Source of the DNA: Leifsonia sp. Root4
GTDB lineage: Bacteria > Actinomycetota > Actinomycetes > Actinomycetales > Microbacteriaceae
DNA length: 64,000 nt
Direction: 5' to 3'
Assembly (NCBI RefSeq): GCF_001425085.1
Contig: NZ_LMDN01000006.1
Coordinates: forward strand, 24,032-88,031
Shown: positions 58,359 to 64,000 of the stretch, one piece after another
Layout of the letters: the number at the start of each line of letters is the position of its first letter
Numbering within the stretch: position 1 is the stretch's first letter
Position numbers and translations under genes: made by a program
Notes under the pieces: generated by a model
The model's database searches: none
The model's input: the letters and a program-made list of their open reading frames with translations, nothing else
Told to the model about the DNA's origin: nothing

Positions 58359-58889
58359 GTGAACAGCGTGCCCTCTGTGCTGCCACTCGTCTTCATCGGT
58401 CCGATGGCCGCGGGCAAGAGCAAGATCGGTCGTCTCGTCGCCCGCAGGCTCGCGGTGCCGTTCATCGACACCGACAAGGTCGTCGCGGCCCAGCACGGCC
58501 CGATCCCCGAGATCTTCGCCACGCAGGGTGAGCCGGCCTTCCGCGCATTCGAACGGGATGCCGTGGTCGAGGCCTTGCGTGGCGACGCCGTCGTCTCGCT
58601 CGGCGGGGGAGCGGTGCTGCATCCGGACACCCGCATCGAGCTGGCCGACCGCACCGTCGTGCTGCTCACCGTGACCCGCGACGCCGTCGCCAAGCGCCTC
58701 GCCGGCAGTGGCAGACCGCTGCTCGGCAGTGCAGGCGAGAACACCGACGCCGTCGAACGGTGGGCGGCCATCGCCGATGCGCGGATGCCGATCTACGAAG
58801 CGCTGGCAACCGAAACGTTTGACACCTCCGCTCGGCCGATCACGCGGATCGCCGACGACATCGTGACCTGGGCAAGAGAAAGATCGTGA
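58359..58889 (+). CDS. aroK: Shikimate kinase
   Basis: 176 residues, GTG start. Walker A GPMAAGKSKIGRLVARRL, substrate Asp in FIDTDKVVAAQHG, the GGGAVLHPDTR loop and the Arg of RPLLG in the lid. Overlaps aroB by 4 bp. Confidence 0.95.
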   Translation: MNSVPSVLPLVFIGPMAAGKSKIGRLVARRLAVPFIDTDKVVAAQHGPIPEIFATQGEPAFRAFERDAVVEALRGDAVVSLGGGAVLHPDTRIELADRTVVLLTVTRDAVAKRLAGSGRPLLGSAGENTDAVERWAAIADARMPIYEALATETFDTSARPITRIADDIVTWARERS

Positions 58890-59974
58890 CCGTGACCGAA
58901 TCAACGACAACCATCATCACCGTCGGCGGCGAGAAGCCCTACGACGTACGCGTCGGCAACGACATCCTCGGTGGCATCAGCGAGCACCTCGGCACCAAGG
59001 TCGCCAAGGTGCTCATCGTGCACAGCCCGACCGTCGCGGCCAAGGCCGCTGTGCTGCGCGAGCAGCTCGCCGAGCACTACCAGGTGCTGCTCGCCGAGAT
59101 CCCGGACGCCGAGGCCGGCAAGCGCATGGAGGTCGCCGCGTTCTGCTGGCAGGTGCTCGGGCAGGCCGACTTCACCCGCAGCGATGCCGTGATCGGCTTC
59201 GGCGGCGGCGCCGTGACCGACGTTGCCGGCTTCGTGGCCGCCACCTGGCTGCGCGGCGTCACGCTCGTGCAGGTGCCGACATCCGTCGCGGGCATGGTCG
59301 ACGCGGCCGTCGGCGGCAAGACCGGCATCAACACCAACGAGGGCAAGAACCTCGTGGGTGCCTTCTACGAGCCGAGCGCCGTATTCTGCGACCTCAACAC
59401 CCTCGACACCCTGCCCCGCAACGAGGTGCTCGCCGGATTCGCCGAGATCGTCAAGGCCGGTTTCATCTACTACCCGGAGATCCTCGACATCATCGAGGCG
59501 GACGTTGACCGCGTCACCGACGTGACGACGCCGGAGTTCCGCCGCGTCGTGGAACTCTCGATCGATATGAAGGCCCGCGTCGTCGCCGAGGACCTGCACG
59601 ACCTCGCCCTGCGCGAGATCCTCAACTACGGCCACACCCTCGGCCACGCCATCGAGCACGCGGAGCGCTACCAGTGGCGGCACGGTGCAGCCGTCGCGGT
59701 CGGCATGGTCTTCGCCGCCGAGCTCGGCCGCCTCACTGGCTCGCTGAGCGACGAGGTCGTCGCCCGCCACCGCAGCGTGCTGAAGTCGCTGATGCTGCCG
59801 ACCACCTACCCGGTCGGCCGGTGGAGCACACTGCTGGCGACCATGCAGCGCGACAAGAAGGCGCGCGGCGCGATGCTGCGCTTCATCGTGCTCGACGACC
59901 TGGCGCGCCCGACCGTCTTGCAGGGACCGGACACGAGCCTGCTGTTCGCGGCGTACCAGGAGATCGGCGACTGA
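58886..59974 (+). CDS. aroB: 3-dehydroquinate synthase
   Basis: 362 residues, GTG start. NAD- and metal-dependent cyclisation of DAHP. GFGGGAVTDVAGFVAATWLR, VPTSVAGMVDAAVGGKTGIN and the metal ligands in LREILNYGHTLGHAIEH and RHGAAVAVGM are all in place. The DAHP synthase and EPSP synthase genes are not in this window. Confidence 0.97.
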   Translation: MTVTESTTTIITVGGEKPYDVRVGNDILGGISEHLGTKVAKVLIVHSPTVAAKAAVLREQLAEHYQVLLAEIPDAEAGKRMEVAAFCWQVLGQADFTRSDAVIGFGGGAVTDVAGFVAATWLRGVTLVQVPTSVAGMVDAAVGGKTGINTNEGKNLVGAFYEPSAVFCDLNTLDTLPRNEVLAGFAEIVKAGFIYYPEILDIIEADVDRVTDVTTPEFRRVVELSIDMKARVVAEDLHDLALREILNYGHTLGHAIEHAERYQWRHGAAVAVGMVFAAELGRLTGSLSDEVVARHRSVLKSLMLPTTYPVGRWSTLLATMQRDKKARGAMLRFIVLDDLARPTVLQGPDTSLLFAAYQEIGD

Positions 59975-60068
59975 TCCCAGCTGCCGGTAGCTCTTGCCGG
60001 TGGCTCGGAGTTGTGCTGAGCTTGCGCGCAGGCACCCCCTGATGCCGAGGACCGAGGCGGAGGATCAG

Positions 60069-60269
60069 ATGGGCACCGACAGCACAAGCCGAGTCACCGT
60101 CAGGGATGGCTCGTGGGGCTTCTTCTGGTTCCTCGCGTACATCGGGGCGGCGATCTACTTCGTCTCGGTGTCTGACGGCTCCTTCTGGGGCGTCATCCTC
60201 GGCCTGCTCCAGGCGATCGTCTGGCCGGTCTACGTGGTGTACCACGTGCTCGTCCTGCTCGGGGCCTGA
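60069..60269 (+). CDS. Small membrane protein between aroB and aroQ
   Basis: 66 residues from ATG 60069, preceded by GGCGGAGGATC; ATG 60042 is an alternative. Two hydrophobic stretches (about 15-35, GFFWFLAYIGAAIYFVS, and 42-62, FWGVILGLLQAIVWPVYVVYHVL). The pattern recalls small membrane proteins found widely in actinobacteria. No link with shikimate synthesis is known. It has a good ribosome site and codon use like its neighbours, so it looks real. Confidence 0.75.
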   Translation: MGTDSTSRVTVRDGSWGFFWFLAYIGAAIYFVSVSDGSFWGVILGLLQAIVWPVYVVYHVLVLLGA

Positions 60270-60296
60270 ACCGTCTCGTGACGCTAGGCTGATCGC

Positions 60297-60752
60297 ATGA
60301 CCAGCAACCCCGTCACCCGCGTCCTCGTGCTCAATGGTCCCAACCTCGGCCGCCTCGGGTCGCGGGAGCCGGAGGTGTACGGCTCTGGCAACCTGGCCGA
60401 CCTCGAGGCGCTGCTCGTGGCGTCGGTCCCGGCCGGCGTCGAGATCGACCTGCGCCAGACCAACGACGAGGCCGAGCTGATCGACTGGTTGCACGAAGCG
60501 GTCGACTCGGCCAGCCCCGTCGTGATGAACCCGGCCGCATTCACGCACTACAGCTACGGGCTGCGGGATGCCGCAGCCCTCGTCACCAAGGCGGGACTGC
60601 CCCTGATCGAGGTGCACATCACCAACCCGCACACCCGCGAGAACTTCCGTCACGACAGCGTCATCAGCGGGGTGGCGACGGGCGTGATCGCGGGCTTCGG
60701 TTTCGACTCCTACCGCCTCGCCGTCGACCACATTCTGCGATCCGCCCTCTAG
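60297..60752 (+). CDS. aroQ: 3-dehydroquinate dehydratase, type II
   Basis: 151 residues. Small flavodoxin-like dodecamer subunit. VLNGPNLGRLGSREPEVYG with the catalytic Tyr/Arg loop, VVMNPAAFTHYSYGLRDA, IEVHITNPHTRENFRH with the catalytic His, and SVISGVATGVIAGFGFDSY are all typical. Start 27 bp after the small membrane protein. Confidence 0.97.
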   Translation: MTSNPVTRVLVLNGPNLGRLGSREPEVYGSGNLADLEALLVASVPAGVEIDLRQTNDEAELIDWLHEAVDSASPVVMNPAAFTHYSYGLRDAAALVTKAGLPLIEVHITNPHTRENFRHDSVISGVATGVIAGFGFDSYRLAVDHILRSAL

Positions 60753-60771
60753 CGTCTAAACTTGAACGCTG

Positions 60772-60798
60772 GGCCGTGTGCGTGATCGCACAGTGGCC
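60772..60798 (+). other. Hairpin in the efp leader
   Basis: GGCC-G-TGTGCG pairs with CGCACA-GT-GGCC around TGAT. It has no T tract, so it is more likely a 5' leader structure than a terminator. A TAAACT -10-like box lies just before it (about 60757). Confidence 0.4.
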
Positions 60799-60830
60799 GC
60801 GAAACTTTCCCAACTGAATGGACTCAAACA

Positions 60831-61391
60831 ATGGCTTCAACCGCTGACATCAAGAATGGCGTCGTGCTCAACATCGATGGCCAGCTGTGGACCATCATCG
60901 AGTTCCAGCACGTCAAGCCGGGCAAGGGCGGCGCATTCGTGCGCACCAAGATGAAGAACGTCGTCACCGGCAAGACCGTCGACAAGACCTTCAACGCGGG
61001 CGCCAGGATCGAGACCGAGAACGTCGACCGCCGCGACTTCCAGTACCTCTACGCCGATGGCGAGTCCTACGTCTTCATGGACGTCTCCGACTACGACCAG
61101 CTGCACGTGCCGGCCTCCGTCGTCGGCGACGCCGTCAACTTCATGCTGGAGAACCAGGCCGTCACCCTCGGCCTGCACAACGGCAACCCGCTCTTCATTG
61201 AGCTGCCGGCATCCGTCGTGCTGGTCATCACGCACACCGACCCCGGCCTCCAGGGCGACCGCTCGACCGGCGGCACCAAGCCGGCCACCGTCGAGACCGG
61301 CTACGAGATCCAGGTCCCGCTGTTCCTCGAGACCGGCACCAAGGTCAAGGTCGACACCCGCACGGGTGACTACCTCGGCCGCGTCAACTAA
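60831..61391 (+). CDS. efp: Elongation factor P
   Basis: 186 residues. Relieves ribosome stalling at polyproline. KOW-like N-terminal domain with [20 protein letters not shown], where K at the PGKGGA loop tip is the usual modification site, then two OB domains ending in [15 protein letters not shown]. Directly followed by nusB. Confidence 0.98.
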   Translation: MASTADIKNGVVLNIDGQLWTIIEFQHVKPGKGGAFVRTKMKNVVTGKTVDKTFNAGARIETENVDRRDFQYLYADGESYVFMDVSDYDQLHVPASVVGDAVNFMLENQAVTLGLHNGNPLFIELPASVVLVITHTDPGLQGDRSTGGTKPATVETGYEIQVPLFLETGTKVKVDTRTGDYLGRVN

Positions 61392-61405
61392 GCGACGCTG
61401 ACGCT

Positions 61406-61825
61406 GTGAGCGCACGCACCAAGGCACGCAAGCGCGCCCTTGACATTCTCTACTCTGCCGACATGCGGCAGATCTCGATCGACGACGCCATCGCGGCCGA
61501 GGCGGCGCGCGCCGTCAGCGAGCCCGCCCGTGCGGCCAGCTGGCTGTACGCCCGCGAGATCGTCGACGGCATCGTCGACAACAAGGCCGACATCGACGAG
61601 ATGATCGAGACCTATGCCGTCGGCTGGACTCTCGCCAGGATGCCCGCGATCGACCGCGCCCTGCTGCGCATCGGCATCTGGGAGATCATGTACAACGACG
61701 ATGTGCCGGATGCCGTGGCCATCTCGGAGGCCGTCGAGGCGGCCACCGTGCTCTCCACCGACGACTCGGCCGGTTTCATCAACGGCCTGCTCGCGAAGAT
61801 CTCGCAGGTGAAGCCGGGCGCCTAG
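61406..61825 (+). CDS. nusB: Transcription antitermination factor NusB
   Basis: 139 residues, GTG start 14 bp after efp. Helical rRNA antitermination factor that pairs with S10. RTKARKRALDILYSADMR at the start and RMPAIDRALLRIGIWEIMYN with AISEAVEAATVLSTDDSAGFINGLL near the end are standard. Last gene of the transcript before the hairpin at 61840. Confidence 0.97.
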   Translation: MSARTKARKRALDILYSADMRQISIDDAIAAEAARAVSEPARAASWLYAREIVDGIVDNKADIDEMIETYAVGWTLARMPAIDRALLRIGIWEIMYNDDVPDAVAISEAVEAATVLSTDDSAGFINGLLAKISQVKPGA

Positions 61826-61839
61826 CCCGTCACCGCACC

Positions 61840-61884
61840 ACGACGCCCGCACTCCCCGCTACGGCTGGGGGTTGCGGGCGTCGT
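61840..61884. terminator. Bidirectional hairpin between nusB and the MFS gene
   Basis: ACGACGCCCGCA pairs with TGCGGGCGTCGT (12 bp); inside, ACTCCCC can pair with GGGGGT. The right arm overlaps the last codons of the MFS gene (RNPQP-stop), so that gene's 3' end also provides the terminator. Confidence 0.75.
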
Positions 61885-63190
61885 AGTTTCTGAACGAGGG
61901 CTGCGCGCGCATGATCACGGCGATCAGCGCGATGATGGCCAGACCGCCGAACAGCGGCGGGAACCACAGGCCGACGGCCGTCGCGAGGATTCCGACGTAG
62001 AGGTCGCCGAGTCGCGGGCCACCGGCGACGACAACGGTGAAGATCCCCTGCAGGCGGCCCTGCATGGCATCCGGGGTCGCCGTGAGCATCATCGTGCTGC
62101 GGAAGATGGCGCTCACCTCGTCGGATGCGCCCGTGCCGGCCATCGCGATGGCTGCAATCACCAGGGCGGGCACATTGACTTCGCCGAAGCTCTCGCCGAC
62201 CGGGCCGAACCAACCGGTCTGCATCACGCCGACGACCGTACCGAGCAGTGCGACGCAGCCGCCGTAGATCATGATCGAGCGCGCGATCGCAACGCCGTAG
62301 CGGTGCACGTGGGCCACCGGGCCGCTGAACAGGCTCGCCAGGAAGGTGCCGAGCGCGGCGGCGGCCGTGAGGATGCCGACGGTGATGGCCCCGCCGCCGA
62401 CGGCGAGGGCCGCGACGGCCGGCAGCAGGGCGAAGGGGCGGCCGAACGTCATCGCGACGATGTCGACGAGGAAGCTCGTGCGGATGTTGGGCGCCTGGCG
62501 CAGGAAGGCCAGACCGTCGCGGAGCGACTGCAGGCCGGCGCGCGGTGCCGCGCCATCCGGCTTCAGGGCGGGGAGCGTGACGATGCCGAGGAAGCCGGCG
62601 GTGAACAACACCGCGTCGACGGCGAAGGTGATCGAGAAGCCGGCCGTCGCGACGAGCACACCGGCCAATGCCGGGCCCAGCGTCAGCTGCACGCCCAGGC
62701 TGATGCCGCTGAGCGCCGCGGCGCGGGAGATGAGGTGCTGCGGCAGGATGCGCGGGGTGATGGCCGCACGCGTCGCCCCGCTGATGGTCGCGGCGACGGT
62801 CGCGAGCGTCGTGACGACGTAGAACGGCCAGACCGGGATCGCGTGCTCCGAGCCGCGCGTCGCGGTATCCGCCATCGACAGGGCGACGAGGCCCAATGTC
62901 GCGACCCACGCCACCAGCGAACTCACGATCAAGACCCGGCGCCGGTCGAAAGCGTCGGCGAGCACGCCGCCCCAGAGCCCCGCGATGATCATCGGAATCA
63001 GGGCGATGCCGCCGACGAGGCCGACGGCGAGCGTCGAGCCCGTCATGTCGAAGATCTGCAGACCGACGGCGACGATCGTGAGCTGGGCGCCGATGCCGGA
63101 AATCGCGCCACCTACCCAGAGCCGGCCGAACGCGGGTTCCCTGAGTGGTGAGATGTCGACAAAACGGCGGCGGGGAGGGGCTTCGGTCAC
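61859..63190 (-). CDS. MFS transporter (Bcr/EmrB- or enterobactin-exporter-like)
   Basis: 443 residues from GTG 63190; the frame stays open to 63484 only because it runs through the repeat array. Twelve membrane helices. DISPLREPAFGRLWVGGAIS opens it, and the loop GVLADAFDRRRVLIVSS is the MFS motif A. The N-terminal half resembles the MFS_3 (enterobactin exporter EntS-like) group. Substrate unknown. The gene is convergent with nusB. Confidence 0.9.
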   Translation of the reverse strand: MTEAPPRRRFVDISPLREPAFGRLWVGGAISGIGAQLTIVAVGLQIFDMTGSTLAVGLVGGIALIPMIIAGLWGGVLADAFDRRRVLIVSSLVAWVATLGLVALSMADTATRGSEHAIPVWPFYVVTTLATVAATISGATRAAITPRILPQHLISRAAALSGISLGVQLTLGPALAGVLVATAGFSITFAVDAVLFTAGFLGIVTLPALKPDGAAPRAGLQSLRDGLAFLRQAPNIRTSFLVDIVAMTFGRPFALLPAVAALAVGGGAITVGILTAAAALGTFLASLFSGPVAHVHRYGVAIARSIMIYGGCVALLGTVVGVMQTGWFGPVGESFGEVNVPALVIAAIAMAGTGASDEVSAIFRSTMMLTATPDAMQGRLQGIFTVVVAGGPRLGDLYVGILATAVGLWFPPLFGGLAIIALIAVIMRAQPSFRNYDARNPQP

Positions 63191-63236
63191 TCGGAGAACG
63201 ATACCGGTCCGGAGCGGATGGCCGGACCGGCCTAGC

Positions 63237-63431
63237 AGTGTCGGCGGATCCGCTCGGGGCTTCGTGGGCGTCGCTGCTCCTTCGTCGCGGCGCCGCTGGC
63301 TTGAGGGAGCGCCAGCGACCGAAGCCCTGAGCGGCTGACCGGATCGGGTCGCCCGGGATGTCGCGCCTGGAGTGTCGGCGGATCCGCTCGGGGCTTCGCG
63401 TGCGTCGCTGCTCCTTCGTCGCGGCGCCGCT
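63237..63431. repeat. 61-bp direct repeat pair (family C)
   Basis: Copies at 63237-63297 and 63371-63431 differ at about two bases. Each begins AGTGTCGGCGGATCCGCTCG and ends TCGTCGCGGCGCCGCT. Both lie inside the 423-bp gene-free stretch 63191-63613; the first runs straight into a family B repeat. Confidence 0.9.
63295..63330. repeat. Family B repeat
   Basis: Full copy of the unit from the 25.5-kb array (GCTGGCTTGAGGGAGCGCC then AGCGACCGAAGCCCTGA), followed by GCGGCTGACCGGATCG. Confidence 0.93.
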
Positions 63432-63525
63432 CGCTCGAGCCATCGTGCAGAGTGCCGCCGCAGGCACTCGTCGTGCGTCCTCACGCCGCAGCTAGACGTC
63501 GTGCGTCCCCGCCGTGCATTTGCAC

Positions 63526-63561
63526 GCTGGCTTGAGGGAGCGCCAGCGACCGAAGCCCTGA
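63526..63561. repeat. Family B repeat
   Basis: Second copy in this region, followed by GCGCCTCACCGGATCG, so it shares about 15 further bases with the copy at 63295. From 63590 a fourth sequence type (GGGTCTCGATACGGCCGC, resembling another common Microbacteriaceae repeat) leads into the end of the DUF222 gene. Confidence 0.93.
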
Positions 63562-63613
63562 GCGCCTCACCGGATCGATCAGCTCGCCGGGTCTCGATAC
63601 GGCCGCGGGCGGC

Positions 63614-64000
63614 CTACTGGACCAGCAGCTGACTGTGTTGCAGCAAATCGGCTTGCTGGGTGCGGGACTTGGTCGATCGTCGCCACGGGGTGTCGGTGTC
63701 GGAGCGGCCGCCGCGGAGCCAGGGTGGCGGTTTCACGTACGGGGCCCCGTTGACCATCATGATCTGCCACCCGCTGGTGTCGATGGTGTGGTGGTGGAAC
63801 CAGCAGAGTAGGACACCGTTGCAGGTTTCCGTTTCGCCACCGTCGTGGTGCTCCTTGACGTGGTGGATCTCGCTCCAGGCGGCGGGGATGGAGCAGCCCG
63901 GGATGATGCAGCCGCCATCGCGGAGGCTGATCGCCCGCCGCTGGGTGACGTTGAAGAGGCGGTCGTGGGAGCCGATGGCTGGCAGCGGTGCTGCCGAAGG
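63614..64000 (-). CDS. DUF222-HNH endonuclease protein, C-terminal part (5' part outside window)
   Basis: 128 residues of the C-terminus; the frame enters from beyond 64000. The HNH domain is clear: TQRRAISLRDGGCIIPGCSI, then AAWSEIHHVKEHHDGGETET, and CNGVLLCWFHHHTIDTSGW, with the Cys/His/Asn set complete. About 45 residues of polar tail follow. The last codons (SQLLVQ-stop) come from sequence that is part of a repeat. It is the second DUF222-type gene in the window and again adjoins an array of family B repeats. Confidence 0.92.
   Translation of the reverse strand, partial: PSAAPLPAIGSHDRLFNVTQRRAISLRDGGCIIPGCSIPAAWSEIHHVKEHHDGGETETCNGVLLCWFHHHTIDTSGWQIMMVNGAPYVKPPPWLRGGRSDTDTPWRRSTKSRTQQADLLQHSQLLVQ

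Noticed and set aside
63191..63484. N-terminal extension of the MFS transporter
   Set aside because: The extension is encoded by repeat DNA (GFGRWRSLKPA-type peptide); the transporter fold starts after GTG 63190.

Overview
The window is about 64 kb of high-GC actinobacterial chromosome. Gene content and order point to Microbacteriaceae (order Micrococcales): DUF3093/dut/DUF3710/DUF3159, SufE beside an SseA-type sulfurtransferase, thrS-HIT followed by pdxS-pdxT-yebC-ruvCAB-yajC-secDF-relA, and rpsD...alaS-ruvX-mltG-aroE-aroC-aroK-aroB-aroQ-efp-nusB. GTG starts are common, neighbours are often translationally coupled (ATGA/GTGA overlaps), and the heptamer GGATGCC/GGCATCC is strikingly frequent. 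I cannot fix the genus. Almost all of it is core chromosome: no prophage, plasmid genes, CRISPR array or rRNA is visible.

Layout. 1-5.1 kb: partial DUF3093 gene divergent from dut-DUF3710-DUF3159, then aconitase with a regulated-looking promoter. 5.2-9.5 kb: pterin dehydratase, then a GntR-controlled catabolic-looking operon (BtpA/SgcQ TIM barrel, ureidoglycolate-lyase-like cupin, PfkB kinase, family-3 solute-binding lipoprotein) that has no permease or ATPase beside it. 9.5-19 kb: esterase, dxs, a DHFR-like reductase with a tandem-repeat tail, fatty-acid beta-oxidation fadA/fadJ, RNase D and DUF3000. 19-25.5 kb: membrane alpha/beta hydrolase, sulfur-transfer pair, zapE, amt with a GlnR-type box, and a divergent Amt paralogue that has lost both channel histidines. 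25.5-27.4 kb: an array of short dispersed palindromic repeats followed by a DUF222-HNH gene. 27.5-31.7 kb: SRAP protein, aldo/keto reductase, membrane proteins. 31.7-32.5 kb: five tRNA genes (Val-CAC on minus; Gly-GCC, Cys-GCA, Val-GAC, Gly-GCC on plus) with terminators. 32.6-46 kb: thrS to relA. 46-51 kb: AbiEi-like protein, DUF349, cyclophilin, rarA, rpsD. 51-61.8 kb: alaS and the shikimate operon through nusB. 61.8-64 kb: MFS exporter, a second repeat array and the 3' part of a second DUF222-HNH gene.

The most unusual signals are linked. Two families of short palindromic repeats (A, core GGTTTCGACAGGCTCAACC; B, core GCTGGCTTGAGGGAGCGCC) form two arrays, each directly beside a DUF222-HNH gene. 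One A copy lies inside the C-terminal codons of the first DUF222 gene, and another sits in frame inside thrS, adding about 11 residues to threonyl-tRNA synthetase. This suggests a mobile or gene-converting repeat system associated with HNH proteins, to be tested genome-wide. Other points of interest are the Amt pseudo-transporter next to amt and the incomplete GntR/BtpA/PfkB operon.
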